From the NCBI GenBank assembly GCA_951813515.1, contig OX638346.1:923617-987616 (forward strand): DNA of 64,000 nt, written 5' to 3'. The notes beneath the pieces are model-generated. The model had not been told where the DNA came from. It ran no database searches and saw only the letters and a list, made by a program, of their open reading frames with translations. Below are positions 42,858-52,862 of this stretch, in pieces (position 1 is the first letter of the stretch; each line of letters begins with the position of its first letter). The stretch comes from an uncultured Pseudomonadales bacterium (GTDB taxonomy: Bacteria; Pseudomonadota; Gammaproteobacteria; Pseudomonadales; Azotimanducaceae). The position numbers and the translations under genes were made by a program.

Positions 42858-43931
42858 CTAGTCGACGCTCGCCCGGGGAGCGCCGCCGGGATTCGTCCCG
42901 GCCGTTCCGGCACGGCGCACCGGGCCTCCGTCCCGAACCTTCATGACGCCTTCGACGACCACTTCCTGGCCCGGCGCGATGCCCGCACGCGCTTCAGCCC
43001 AACCGTCACGGCGGATGCCGAGATCAATCGTCGTCATCGCCGCGCGTCCATCCGTCACCGCGTAGACGAACGTCTCCATGCCGCGCTGCAACAAGGCGGT
43101 CTCGGGCACCATCAGGGCGTCGCGACTCGCGGTGGTCAGCTTCACCGTCATCAACATGCCCGGCCGCAAGAGCGCATCCGCATTGTCGATATGCGCCCGT
43201 ACGGTCACCGCCCGGGTTACCGGGTTGACTCGCGAGCCGACCGTCCGGACCGTGGCGTCGAAGGTCCGGCCAGGGAACGCCGCGCTCGCGGCCGTCAGCG
43301 AGAGTCCCGGATGAACGACGCCCAGATGCACCTCGGGCAACGCAAAGTCGAGCTTGATGACCGAAATGTCGTCCAGGGTCGTGATGGACGTACCCGGGGT
43401 GATGAGCGTCCCGGCGCTCACCTCGCGGAAACCAAGCAGGCCCGTGAAAGGAGCGCGGATCAGTCTATCGTCCAGACGCGCGACGAGGGCCTGATAACGA
43501 GCCCGGGCCTCGGACAGCCGGGACTGGGCCTCGTCCACGTCGGATACGGGGATGCTGCGCTGTTCGAGAAGGTTCTTCAGCCGATCGTACCGGTTCTGGG
43601 CGTCCTGCCTGACGGCTTCCTCCTCCTGTAACAAGGCGGTCTGCTCTTCGTTCGTAAGCTCGACCAGGACGTCGCCCTGCTGGACGAAATCGCCGTCGTC
43701 GAAGCGGACGTGTCGGATCGAGTCGGTGACTTTCGCGGTAATGGTCACGGACTCGTTCGCCTGCGTCGTACCGATTGCCTCGACGATGTCCGCAATGGAG
43801 CGGACCGCTGCCGTTTCGGTGACCACCAGCGGAGCCCCGCCAAACCCGCCCCGGGACGAATCCGCGGGATCTTCATCGCTACAAGCCGCGCCAAGGAGGA
43901 GTATCACTACCCAGGACCTGGCCCTACGCAC
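42858..43931 (-). CDS. RND periplasmic adaptor (membrane fusion lipoprotein)
   Basis: 357 residues from GTG at 43931, which has GGAGG five bases upstream; ATG at 43943 is an alternative. The lipoprotein signal is VVILLLGAAC. The first lipoyl half (VTITAKVTDSIRHVRFDDGD), a short helical hairpin (LLQEEEAVRQDAQNRYDRLK), the second half (LIRAPFTGLLGFREVSAGTL) and the barrel follow in the MexA/AcrA order. It would link the RND pump to an outer-membrane channel. Confidence 0.93.
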   Translation of the reverse strand: MRRARSWVVILLLGAACSDEDPADSSRGGFGGAPLVVTETAAVRSIADIVEAIGTTQANESVTITAKVTDSIRHVRFDDGDFVQQGDVLVELTNEEQTALLQEEEAVRQDAQNRYDRLKNLLEQRSIPVSDVDEAQSRLSEARARYQALVARLDDRLIRAPFTGLLGFREVSAGTLITPGTSITTLDDISVIKLDFALPEVHLGVVHPGLSLTAASAAFPGRTFDATVRTVGSRVNPVTRAVTVRAHIDNADALLRPGMLMTVKLTTASRDALMVPETALLQRGMETFVYAVTDGRAAMTTIDLGIRRDGWAEARAGIAPGQEVVVEGVMKVRDGGPVRRAGTAGTNPGGAPRASVD

Positions 43932-44277
43932 GCCAACCTCCATACCCAAGTCCACCTATGGTACGCCGATATCGACCGGAAGCTTCACTCGGGCACTTGG
44001 CCTTGGGCTCGTTCGCGGCCCTTCATCTTGGAGCGTGTCGATTTCCCCTCTCTTGGCCAGCACGATAGTCGGCTTCGCGATTCAGCCAGAATCGGGTATC
44101 GCATTTGTGCACACCAAAACGGTAAACCATTTGCACTTCCCTCGCGATGAAACGAAGGTCCCTGTGATACGCTCGAATTCGCCGCAAATCTCACCGTTAC
44201 CGTCGATAACATCGAGCAAAACAAGGTCATGGTGCACGTTGCCATCTACGATGCGACATTGTCGCAAGGATCCCGAT
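43932..44277. other. Divergent intergenic region between pump and sulfatase operons
   Basis: About 345 bases that should carry promoters for both directions. Open frames exist but none has a recognisable domain or start. I see no RNA gene. AAGGA at 44267-44271 is the ribosome-binding site of the sulfatase at 44278. Confidence 0.4.
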
Positions 44278-45702
44278 ATGCCACCAAACATAGTCCTGTT
44301 CATGACCGACCAGTTGAGGCGCGATGCATTGGGCTGCTACGGAAACGAGATCTGCAAGACACCCAACCTGGACAGGCTCGCCGCCGAAGGCACGCGGTTC
44401 GACCAGGCCTACACGGTCAGCCCGGTATGTTCGCCCTCGCGCGCTTCCCTGATGTCGGGGCTTTACCCCCACAATCACGGGGTGATGATCAATACCCACA
44501 TCGCACCCGCCTGGTGCCGGGGACTTTCCACCGACACTCCCACTTTCAGTGAACGCTTGAAGAAAGCGGGATACGCGCTGGACTATGCGGGCAAGTGGCA
44601 TGTACATCAGGACCTGGGGCCGGAGGAATTCGGCTTCGATCGTCACAGGCAGGGACGTGGGGCCAGGGGAGTCGTTCCCGGTACGGAATCAACGATTGGA
44701 TTTCCCGGAAGCGATTTCGCGGTCGCCGGTACCAACCCCCATTCCCACGAAGAGGGCAAGACCTGGCAGGTGACCAACGTCGGCCTGGAAATGCTGCGAG
44801 AGAGAGCCCGGGGAGACCAGCCGTTCTTCCTGCGCATCGACGACGTGGCGCCCCATTTCCCCAATATCGTCCCGGAACCCTATGCCTCGATGTATGACCC
44901 GGCATCCATTCCGCCCTGGCCGAATTTCGATGAGACGTTCGAGGGCAAGCCCGCGGCGCACCTTCGCAAACACCGGGAATGGTATCTCGAGGACAAGGAC
45001 TGGTCCTGGTGGCAGAACGTGGTTGCCAAGTACTACGGTGACGTCACCCTGATCGATGACTGCGTGGGGCGCGTGCTGGATGCCATCCGGGAATGTGGAA
45101 TCGAGGACGACACGATATTCGTGTTTTCCACGGACCACGGGGACGCCACGGGCAGCCACAAGCATTTCGAAAAGTCCGGGACCATGTACGACGAGGTCTT
45201 CCGCATCCCGCTGTTGGCAAGGATCCCCGGGGTTGAGGCCCGACAGGTGCCGGAATTCGTTCGCCTGATGGATCTGATGCCCACGTTTATCGAATGGGGC
45301 GGAGGGGAAATCCCGGAGGAACTCGACGCGAAGAGCCTGGTGCCGCTGGTGCATGGCGAAAGGCCCGCCGACTGGCCGGACAGCGTTTATTGCGAAAGCC
45401 ATGGCGAAGTCTGGGGCTACAGCACCCAGCGGATGGTTCGCACCGAACGCTGGAAGTATGTGTACATACCCCACGATCTGGACGAACTCTACGATCTGGA
45501 AGCGGATCCGGCGGAGATGAATAACCTCGGCGAGGATCCCGGACATGCAGATGTCCTCGAACAAATGAAGGCGCGCCTGATCGGCTGGAACGATGCGACG
45601 AAGGACATGTTCCAGTGGAATTGGGTACGGTGGTCCTTCCCGGACCCGGTAAATCCCTTTACGCGAGTCGCATCCCATTCCGGCGAAGGAGAAGTGACCT
45701 GA
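44278..45702 (+). CDS. Sulfatase (type I, formylglycine-dependent)
   Basis: 474 residues. The motif C-S-P-S-R in SPVCSPSRASLMSGLYPHNH gives the formylglycine Cys; PNIVLFMTDQLRRDALGCYG is the N-terminal metal-binding strand, YAGKWHVHQ and STDHGDATGSH the further active-site segments. The start at 44278 has AAGGA upstream and begins right at the conserved strand; no signal peptide is seen, so it may be cytoplasmic. It overlaps the next sulfatase gene by one base (TGATG). No formylglycine-generating enzyme is encoded in this window. Substrate unknown. Confidence 0.92.
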   Translation: MPPNIVLFMTDQLRRDALGCYGNEICKTPNLDRLAAEGTRFDQAYTVSPVCSPSRASLMSGLYPHNHGVMINTHIAPAWCRGLSTDTPTFSERLKKAGYALDYAGKWHVHQDLGPEEFGFDRHRQGRGARGVVPGTESTIGFPGSDFAVAGTNPHSHEEGKTWQVTNVGLEMLRERARGDQPFFLRIDDVAPHFPNIVPEPYASMYDPASIPPWPNFDETFEGKPAAHLRKHREWYLEDKDWSWWQNVVAKYYGDVTLIDDCVGRVLDAIRECGIEDDTIFVFSTDHGDATGSHKHFEKSGTMYDEVFRIPLLARIPGVEARQVPEFVRLMDLMPTFIEWGGGEIPEELDAKSLVPLVHGERPADWPDSVYCESHGEVWGYSTQRMVRTERWKYVYIPHDLDELYDLEADPAEMNNLGEDPGHADVLEQMKARLIGWNDATKDMFQWNWVRWSFPDPVNPFTRVASHSGEGEVT

Positions 45703-47120
45703 TGCCACGACTGACCATCGGCATGATTGCCTGCCTGATATCCGTCCACGCACTCGCGTCCCCCAACGTGATTCTGGTCATGGCCGACGACATGGGTTGG
45801 GCACAGACCGGCTATTACGACCACCCGGTCCTTGAGACACCCAATCTGGATGCCATGGCCGAGAATGGGCTGCGCATGGACCGCTTCTACTCGGGGGCGC
45901 CCGAGTGCTCCACCACTCGTGCGACGGTGCTGACCGGCAGGACCAACGACCGCACGGGAGTGTTCACCGTTGGCAGCGCCATCAACAAGCAGGAGAAAAC
46001 ACTGTCCGTCGCCTTTCGCAATGCCGGATACACCACCGCGCACTTCGGCAAATGGCATCTCAACGCCATGGCTTCTCCCGACGCCGACAATCCGATGCCA
46101 CTGTCCGACCCGCACAACCCCGGTGAACTCGGGTTCGATTACTGGCTCAGCGCCACCAATCAGTTCAACCTCAATCCGCTGCTGAGTCGCAACGGCACAC
46201 CGGAGCGCATCGACGGGGAGTCGTCGGAAGTTCTGGTCGACGAAGCCTTGCAGTTCATCGAGCGGGCGCACAAACAGGACAAGCCCGCCTTCGTCATGAT
46301 CTGGTACGCGTCTCCTCACCGGCCATTCGAGGCCCAAGACGAGGACATGGAGGCGTTCGCCGACTTGTCGGAAGCCTCCCGTGTCCACCATGGCGAGATC
46401 GTCGCCATGGACAGGTCCATCGGCAACCTGCGTCGGGGTTTGAGAGATCTGGGTATAGCCGACAATACGCTCGTCTGGTTCTGCAGCGACAACGGCGGCC
46501 TGCCCACGTTTACGGTGACAAGCGCGGCCGGAAACGTATATCCGGGCATCAATCCGGATTCCACCGGCCATCTTCGCGGGTCCAAGCACGCCTTCCACGA
46601 AGGCGGCATTCGCGTCCCCGGCCTCATCGAATGGCCCGGCCACCTGAAGCCGAGGACATCGAATTTTCCCGCCAGTACGCTCGACATGTTCCCGACGCTG
46701 ATCGAAGTGGCGAGCCTTGATCCGGACGACATCAATGCGGTGCATGACGGCGTCTCCCTGATGCCGGTCTTCACTTCCGAGCCCGCGGGGAGAAGTCGTC
46801 CCCTGGGCTTCAGGGTAGGGGGCCAGTACGGCTGGTTGGACAACGACTACAAGCTCATCTTCTACCGCGACTACACAAAGGCGATGGTCGACGGCGTGTG
46901 GGACGCCGAAGCGTTCGCGTCATTGTCTCAGGAGTACGAACTGTTCAACGTGGTCGAAGACCCCTCCGAGCAGGACAACCTCATGGAGAAGGAACCGGAA
47001 ATCGCGGCACGAATGAAGGCCGAACTCGATGCCTGGAATGCATCGGTCGACAGGAGCGTGGAAGGTGCCGACTATGCGGAAGGCAGGGTCCTGCCCTCCG
47101 GTCGCGAAGAGCCCGAATAG
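45702..47120 (+). CDS. Secreted sulfatase with variant active-site motif
   Basis: 472 residues with a signal peptide (MPRLTIGMIACLISVHALA). The fold is clear: SPNVILVMADDMGWAQTGYY, AHFGKWHLNAM, WFCSDNGGLPTF and KHAFHEGGIRVPGLIEWPG. The active-site motif is APECSTTRATVLTGR, that is C-S-T-T-R instead of C-x-P/A-x-R. Thr for Pro may still be accepted by the modifying enzyme, but this is not certain. It is coupled to the upstream sulfatase by a one-base overlap and converges with the DUF3604 gene two bases away. Confidence 0.9.
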   Translation: MPRLTIGMIACLISVHALASPNVILVMADDMGWAQTGYYDHPVLETPNLDAMAENGLRMDRFYSGAPECSTTRATVLTGRTNDRTGVFTVGSAINKQEKTLSVAFRNAGYTTAHFGKWHLNAMASPDADNPMPLSDPHNPGELGFDYWLSATNQFNLNPLLSRNGTPERIDGESSEVLVDEALQFIERAHKQDKPAFVMIWYASPHRPFEAQDEDMEAFADLSEASRVHHGEIVAMDRSIGNLRRGLRDLGIADNTLVWFCSDNGGLPTFTVTSAAGNVYPGINPDSTGHLRGSKHAFHEGGIRVPGLIEWPGHLKPRTSNFPASTLDMFPTLIEVASLDPDDINAVHDGVSLMPVFTSEPAGRSRPLGFRVGGQYGWLDNDYKLIFYRDYTKAMVDGVWDAEAFASLSQEYELFNVVEDPSEQDNLMEKEPEIAARMKAELDAWNASVDRSVEGADYAEGRVLPSGREEPE

Positions 47121-47122
47121 TC

Positions 47123-49153
47123 CTACGACCCTTCAGGCGTATACCAGATCGGCGAGGAGTAGGCGCGCTCCTGAATCACGGCCGTTGGGGTCTGCTTGAA
47201 CTCCTCGGCGCCATAGAAGCTCGCGTCGTAGGTCGTCCAGCGCGGCGTCGGTATCTGGATCACCCGCACGTAATAGAAGGCGGCTTCGCTGCGATCGAAG
47301 TCCGGGTCCGTCCAGGTGGTCGCGAGTGCTGGACTGCCGATGGAATTGAGATAGCTCGCCGCCTCGACATCGACGGTCGATCCCACGGGAGGGAGTTTGC
47401 CGTCATCCGTCGTGGTGCGGTCGCCCGACCAGGCGACGTCGTAGACCTTCTCGTGCAGTTCGCCGTTCGCGTCGCGCCATCCCTTGATGACCTGCACGCG
47501 GTCCAGGTTCGCCCCGTCGGGGTCCTTGACGGCCCTTAGCAGGAAGCTGGGCGCCGCGCTTTCCGATGGCAGAACCAGGTCGCCTCCCATGGGCACGCCC
47601 TTGCGATAGCCGATCTCGGCCAGGTTCGGACTCAGCGCGTCATCGCCCTCGTAGTCCCATCCACCGAAAAAGCGCAACGTGATGCGCGGGCCGGTGGTCG
47701 CATAGACCTCGCGCCGCTTCAAGGCGGCGAAGATCGCGTCGCGCGTGTTTTCGGTGGCCCAGACCGCCGCGTAGCCGGCGGAAGCGTAAATGGCCTGGGT
47801 CATCCGGCGCCACGGGTTGGGTTCGTTGGCGCCCATCTTGCCCCAGAAGTTGTCTTCATCCGCGGTGGCGAGGCCCGTGTGGGAGTCCGTCGAGCCGATC
47901 ATCCCGAACTTGTAGGGGTTGGCCCCGAGTTCCGTGGCGAAGCCGAGACCGGTCTTGAGCGCGCTGCGAACGTAGGATCGCTTTGCCAGCTCCTCCGGCG
48001 GCAGTTCGCTTGCCATGCCTTTCGAAGCGGAGAAATTGCCCCACGTTTCGTGCTCGGCGAACTCATCGTCGGGAGAAAGGGACCCCAAGGTCTCGCTGTC
48101 GCCCTTGATCTGGGTCACTTCGACGATCGGCTCGATGGACGACCGGATCCTGGCATAGTCGCGGGTCAGCGGCTTGCCTTCGTAGTCGAAGGTCCCGAAC
48201 ATGTTGCCACGGCTGAGGTTGCTGTTATGGGGAATGGAGATGGCATCGCTGCCGGTCTCCTCCCGGTAGCGCTCGAGGTGAGCCCACAGGTCCTCCGGGT
48301 TCGAACTGTCGTACGCGGAAAACGGCCGCCGCGACATGGTGTGTTCGGGCGACCCCGCGAACATGACGTTGCGGTGCAACATGGTGGGAGAACTGCTGCT
48401 GTACTCGTAGCCGACAAAGGTGGTGAACCTGCCGGGATCGTTGTGCTCCTCGGCGATGGCGACGACGCTCCGCCACACGTCGAGCCTGAAGTCGTCGTCG
48501 ATTCCGTAGTCGCCCCTCGGTGTCTTGGCCATACCCAGCGCATGGCTGCTGTCGTTGTACTCCTCGAGGCTCTTCGCCCCCAGGACATCGGATACCGCCG
48601 GCGTGCCGGAGAGCACTTCGAAATGGCGCTGGCTATCCGCCGTTTTCAGCATGTCGGCATCGCCGGTGGCGAGACGCGGCGCAACGCCGAGGTTCTCGGC
48701 GTGATCGGACACCATGAGAAAGTCGAGCGGGCGACGCAATCGCGCCTCGCCGCCGCCGGTGGCGCGTATGGTCTCTCCCTTGGCGAATCGATAGGCCTCA
48801 TCGGGCGTTGTCCGGGTACCCATGCCGAAGGCGTCCCCCGAAAGGTACGTGTGCACATGGGTGTCGCCCCAGTAGACGTTGTTCGGGTAATCCTGCCTGA
48901 CGGGTGGAGAGTACGGCTCCGCAGCATTCGCGACGGTTGCCAGTATAGAGATCAAGATCAGCCCGCAAATTTCACCAACTTTCGTCGCGAGGGCGTCGAG
49001 GCGCCGTCCTGCGTGGTCGCGCGGACCGCAAGGCGATGTAGGCGTACTTGACGGTACGTCAAATCGACTGGAGGGAGCACGGCCACGCAGGGCGGATGCA
49101 TCGGCGTCCGCAGCAGGAAGTTGGTTAGATTTGCGGGCCAAGATGGGGCGCAT
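47123..49153 (-). CDS. DUF3604 domain protein, exported
   Basis: 676 residues. From about 90 the sequence matches DUF3604, which resembles PHP phosphoesterases: NVYWGDTHVHTYLSGDAFGM, LDFLMVSDHAENLGV, FTTFVGYEYSS, ISIPHNSNLSRG, FGMIGSTDSHTG. The His/Asp-rich motifs suggest a metal site. The N-terminus has about 58 unusual residues, then a hydrophobic export segment (GLILISILATVANA). AAGGAG seven bases before the ATG at 49153 supports the long start. Function not established; such genes often lie near TonB receptors and sulfatases, as here. Confidence 0.85.
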   Translation of the reverse strand: MRPILARKSNQLPAADADASALRGRAPSSRFDVPSSTPTSPCGPRDHAGRRLDALATKVGEICGLILISILATVANAAEPYSPPVRQDYPNNVYWGDTHVHTYLSGDAFGMGTRTTPDEAYRFAKGETIRATGGGEARLRRPLDFLMVSDHAENLGVAPRLATGDADMLKTADSQRHFEVLSGTPAVSDVLGAKSLEEYNDSSHALGMAKTPRGDYGIDDDFRLDVWRSVVAIAEEHNDPGRFTTFVGYEYSSSSPTMLHRNVMFAGSPEHTMSRRPFSAYDSSNPEDLWAHLERYREETGSDAISIPHNSNLSRGNMFGTFDYEGKPLTRDYARIRSSIEPIVEVTQIKGDSETLGSLSPDDEFAEHETWGNFSASKGMASELPPEELAKRSYVRSALKTGLGFATELGANPYKFGMIGSTDSHTGLATADEDNFWGKMGANEPNPWRRMTQAIYASAGYAAVWATENTRDAIFAALKRREVYATTGPRITLRFFGGWDYEGDDALSPNLAEIGYRKGVPMGGDLVLPSESAAPSFLLRAVKDPDGANLDRVQVIKGWRDANGELHEKVYDVAWSGDRTTTDDGKLPPVGSTVDVEAASYLNSIGSPALATTWTDPDFDRSEAAFYYVRVIQIPTPRWTTYDASFYGAEEFKQTPTAVIQERAYSSPIWYTPEGS

Positions 49154-49218
49154 CGTCCGGCTCCTTTTGGTTAACTGTGCGTATCCGGGCTAGTGTCGTG
49201 TCCCGACCCGCTCGCTGC

Positions 49219-49257
49219 GAAAAAAAGCGCACCGGGGGCCGTGGCCCGCGGTGCGCT
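49219..49257 (-). terminator. Intrinsic terminator of the second TonB receptor gene
   Basis: On the minus strand, AGCGCACCG / CGGTGCGCT arms (49249-49257 and 49226-49234) with an inner GGGCC / GGCCC stem are followed by a run of T (AAAAAA at 49220-49226 on the forward strand). It is about 50 bases beyond the receptor stop at 49305. Confidence 0.85.
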
Positions 49258-49304
49258 GTTGGTTGACTATGGCGTGTCGGTCTGTGGCGTTCTCGCCAAT
49301 CGTC

Positions 49305-52229
49305 CTAGTTGAGTTGCCACCTGACCTGAATGCCGATTTCTCTGGGTTCGACCATGGTGCCATAGGGACTGCCGACACCTTCCCGCGGTGACCACTGGTG
49401 CAGCGCGGCCTGGTCAAGCGTATTCTGCACATAGCCGGATACCCGCCAGGCGGAATTGGCAGACTGCCAGTTCGCCCGGAGGTCCCAACGGGTGTAGTCA
49501 GATACCGCGTACGCCTCGACGTTACCGTGTTCCACGTACTGCTTGCTGCGATAGTTTGCGATCGTCAGCAGCTCGAGCGTGCCCCAGTCTGCACGGATCG
49601 GTAAATCGTAAGCCAGCGTCAGAGACGTCTTGTGCTTGGGCGAGTTCGGCAACTGCTTGCCTTCGAACTCGATCTCGATACCGGTTCCCCAGTAACGATG
49701 AACCTGTGGATCGCCATTGCCGTCAATATACTCATGGAACTGCCACCCGACTTGGGCGCCGGGAAGGCTGAATGGGTAGATTGAGAGAAAGGGACCAATG
49801 TTGGTATCCAGGTAGTTGTAGAACCCGCGCAGCGAGAGGCGATCATTAATTCTCCAGGCGCCTTCCAGCTCAAGACCGGCAATCGTGGTGTCGTCAATCG
49901 CCTGGGTCGATCTGGTTGTTACGCCACCCTCAGGATCCATCTCAATTTCAGCAGCGGTCTTGAAGCGGCCGGAGACTACCCAGTACTTTTCGAAGTCCTG
50001 GAAGAAAACCGTCGCGGACAACTGCAGCGCATTATCGAAATAAAGCCCCTTCACGCCAAGTTCGTAGTTGGTCATTTGCTCGGCTTCAAACCAGAATTCA
50101 TCCAGGCCTGCGCCTTCCATCAGACTGAAGGCTCCCTTAGAACCACCCGGACGATAGCCGGTGGAGATACGGCCGTAGATCATGACATCGTCATTAGGAC
50201 GATACTGCGTGCCAATGTTCCAGGTCGTGTCGCTCCATTTCCCCAGGGCCTTGCTGGGAATGATGTCGCTACCACGCACGCCCCACTGCACGACCGCAAA
50301 ATAATCCTCACAGGGCGAGGTATGGTTGCAGCGGGAGAAATCCACGCCGGAAAGACCAAAGGCGGTGCCATTACCCTGCTGCTGCTGCCCTTTGTTGTCT
50401 TGATCACGACGAATACCACCGAAGAATGTCCAGGTATCGTTCATGACGTATTCGCCATTGAAGTAGATGCCCATGGACTCGTTCCAGTTAGTTGCCGTGA
50501 AAGCAACCCTTTGACCATTGAGATTCGCATGGAAATTTGTGAGGCCACTGACTGAGAAGTTCACCAGTTCCGGGTCACCCGGACAGGCGTACACGTTTTG
50601 CAGGTTAGCGACTCGGGCCCGGGGTTCATCATGGGTGTAGAGATCACGCAACAGGAAGTTCTGTCCGCCGCTCAAGCTACCCCCGGAGCCATAAAGGGCC
50701 TCGATATTCTCACGACAGGCAGCCGAGGTGTCGTTGTACAGCCAGTCGTTACCACGAGTACCCCGGGTACCTGCACCGAAGTCCCAGGTCCTGCTATTGG
50801 ACGGCCGCTCGCCGTCCAGGTAATTGGCGCCCAGCGTGAAATTGAACTTACCGTCATAGTTTGAGGTCAGCGTGATCTCATGACTGGTCTGCTCCGACAG
50901 GCGGGCGCGGTTGAGGCGGGTGTCGTTGAAGGTACCGTTGCCGCCACCATCCAGGGCACAATATTGGCTGGTCTGGCCCGCCTGGAGCATACCGCCCAAT
51001 ACTTTAGGGTGATTGGCAGGGCAGACACCGCCACCCTCACGGGGCAGCTGGTCAGGGTCGTCCAGGGTCTCCCTGACGACATCGTGATAGCCATACCTAT
51101 AGGTCACATCGAGGCTGTCAGTCAAATCGAATATCGCTTCCAGGGATAAGTTTTCCGATTCGGCATCCTCGTAGATCGGTGCGTTGAAAGCGATCTTCCA
51201 CTGCAACTCATCGGGGTCGCAGATGATACCGAATTCATCCCGTGTGCCGTCGTTGCTGATGTTCGAACAGTTAGTGACCGATGGCGCGACATCGGCGCCA
51301 AAGAATGGATTCAGCTGCGGTATATCCTCGCCGGTCAAGCGATCCGTGAAAATAGCGGGTTGGCCGTTGCGATCCAGCAGGAACTCATTGACCGTGTCGC
51401 GGGACCCCAATGGCAGTGATACCCAGGGTGTACCGTCGTCTGTCTGGTAGGTGTAGCGGGCGGTAATGTCCCAGCGGTCGTTGGTCCAGCGCAGACGCGG
51501 CGTCCAGATGACCTGATCCGGCTTGCCGCCGTCAACGCCACCGGGATAGACGTTTTCGATCCTGCCGTCACCGGTGTAGGTGGAGAGGCCCAGACGATAG
51601 CTGAAATCGGAGTCGCCAATGGGTCCGCCGAAGGCGGTCTGGAGGCGCTGCGTCGAGATATCGGTGACCTCCGCGTTCACGCGCATGTCGAAGGTATCCG
51701 TCGGCTTGCGCGACCAGAGATTGATGGCGCCGGCGATGGACGCCTTGCCCCCGGTAGTGCCCTGTGGCCCCCGGCTCACTTCGACTCGCTCCATGTCGAA
51801 CGTACTATCCGTCGCGTAGCTCAGGTTCGTATAAACGCCGTCGATATAATAAGCCACGGAAACGTCCGAGTAGAAGTTGACGCTCCGGTCGTTTCCTACA
51901 CCACGCATGACATAGTGACCGTCCTCACCCTTACCGCCACCCTGAGTGCGGTTACCTTTCTGCAGACCGGGGACCAGAACCTCTAGGTCATCGGCATTCT
52001 GCACACCGAGTCTCTCGATGATCAGGTCATTGAAACCGGTGACCGTCATGGCGCGGTCGAGCACGTTGGTCTCGCCCCGTTCGCCGGTGACGAGAATCTC
52101 TTCGATGTATTCGGTGTCGTCATCCTGGGCGTCAGCGTCGGCGTCGTCGGCCGAGTAGGCGGGCAGTCCGAAAAGGACGAGTGCCATGCCCAAAGACGCG
52201 GTTGATGTGAGTTTCACGAGTCTCTCCAT
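49305..52229 (-). CDS. TonB-dependent receptor
   Basis: 974 residues from ATG 52229 (GGAG six bases upstream; an ATG at 52241 is the alternative). Signal peptide LVKLTSTASLGMALVLFGL; then an acidic linker and TonB box (EYIEEILVTGERG), plug (FNDLIIERLGVQNADDLEVL, MRGVGNDRSVNF, VEVSRGPQGTTGGKASIAG) and a long beta-barrel ending IGIQVRWQLN. It lacks an STN domain and has no sigma or anti-sigma gene nearby, so its control differs from the 34.6-kb receptor. Probably takes up a large compound; ligand unknown. It precedes the DUF3604 gene, separated by a terminator. Confidence 0.93.
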   Translation of the reverse strand: MERLVKLTSTASLGMALVLFGLPAYSADDADADAQDDDTEYIEEILVTGERGETNVLDRAMTVTGFNDLIIERLGVQNADDLEVLVPGLQKGNRTQGGGKGEDGHYVMRGVGNDRSVNFYSDVSVAYYIDGVYTNLSYATDSTFDMERVEVSRGPQGTTGGKASIAGAINLWSRKPTDTFDMRVNAEVTDISTQRLQTAFGGPIGDSDFSYRLGLSTYTGDGRIENVYPGGVDGGKPDQVIWTPRLRWTNDRWDITARYTYQTDDGTPWVSLPLGSRDTVNEFLLDRNGQPAIFTDRLTGEDIPQLNPFFGADVAPSVTNCSNISNDGTRDEFGIICDPDELQWKIAFNAPIYEDAESENLSLEAIFDLTDSLDVTYRYGYHDVVRETLDDPDQLPREGGGVCPANHPKVLGGMLQAGQTSQYCALDGGGNGTFNDTRLNRARLSEQTSHEITLTSNYDGKFNFTLGANYLDGERPSNSRTWDFGAGTRGTRGNDWLYNDTSAACRENIEALYGSGGSLSGGQNFLLRDLYTHDEPRARVANLQNVYACPGDPELVNFSVSGLTNFHANLNGQRVAFTATNWNESMGIYFNGEYVMNDTWTFFGGIRRDQDNKGQQQQGNGTAFGLSGVDFSRCNHTSPCEDYFAVVQWGVRGSDIIPSKALGKWSDTTWNIGTQYRPNDDVMIYGRISTGYRPGGSKGAFSLMEGAGLDEFWFEAEQMTNYELGVKGLYFDNALQLSATVFFQDFEKYWVVSGRFKTAAEIEMDPEGGVTTRSTQAIDDTTIAGLELEGAWRINDRLSLRGFYNYLDTNIGPFLSIYPFSLPGAQVGWQFHEYIDGNGDPQVHRYWGTGIEIEFEGKQLPNSPKHKTSLTLAYDLPIRADWGTLELLTIANYRSKQYVEHGNVEAYAVSDYTRWDLRANWQSANSAWRVSGYVQNTLDQAALHQWSPREGVGSPYGTMVEPREIGIQVRWQLN

Positions 52230-52241
52230 GTCTTTCTCCAT

Positions 52242-52568
52242 TTACATGCCATCCCCACGCAAACAGCCGCCACCGAAGACTCTTGCCGCCGTGCAACGGC
52301 GGCAATCGCAAAGGCAGGCGTTGGTCGAGCTATTCCGCCCGACCCTGCCAGCGTGGGCTCTGTAGCGAGGTTATTACACCCAACGTCAATCGCATGCAAT
52401 CCCACAAAGTGGGATTTCCCCCATAAACCGGTCGGGTGGCGCCGATCAAAAGGACGGCGGGCTATGACGGGCCGTTCCGGAAGATGTCCGTCGCGAATCA
52501 CACGCCGCCGACCGTCCTGGTCCCCGGCTGGTAGATTGAGAGTGCGGGTCGACCTCAATCTATGCGGC
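52242..52568. other. Intergenic leader region with two hairpins
   Basis: TTGCCGCC / GGCGGCAA (52283-52290 / 52298-52305) lies in the probable leader of the TonB receptor. AATCCCAC / GTGGGATT (52398-52405 / 52409-52416) lies farther upstream and may be an operator or a weak terminator of the HigA gene. No gene is visible here. Confidence 0.5.
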
Positions 52569-52856
52569 CTATGCGGCGAAGACGCGTTCAACCTTGATTT
52601 TCTGTTCCAGGTCGCGCGACTTGGCAAGGTCATAGGCCAACTGCATCCCAAGCCATGTTTCGGGTGTAGAGCCGAATGCTGTTGACAGCCGGTAGGCCAT
52701 TTCGATCGAAACCGACGCCTTTTCATTGATCAGATGGGAAAGCGTCTGACGCCCTACGCCGAGCCGCCGTGCGCCTTCCGATACAGACAGCGCCAATGGT
52801 TTCAAGCAGTCTTCTCGCACAATGGACCCGGGGTGTACAGGGTCTTTCATTGCCAT
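52569..52856 (-). CDS. HigA-family antitoxin (XRE helix-turn-helix), orphan
   Basis: 95 residues. The opening PVHPGSIVREDCLKPLALSV and helix-turn-helix SEGARRLGVGRQTLSHLINE with the C-terminal WLGMQLAYDLAKSRD are the HigA addiction-module signature. The toxin gene higB usually lies just upstream; here that position holds the end of the ADP-ribosylglycohydrolase gene (6 bases away). No HigB-like frame is visible around it, so this looks like an orphan antitoxin or a lone regulator. Confidence 0.88.
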   Translation of the reverse strand: MAMKDPVHPGSIVREDCLKPLALSVSEGARRLGVGRQTLSHLINEKASVSIEMAYRLSTAFGSTPETWLGMQLAYDLAKSRDLEQKIKVERVFAA

Positions 52857-52862
52857 GTCTGG

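Noticed and set aside
43552..44277. Long N-terminal extension of the first sulfatase
   Set aside because: Conserved sulfatase sequence begins at 44278 with a Shine-Dalgarno sequence; the extension runs antisense through the RND adaptor gene.
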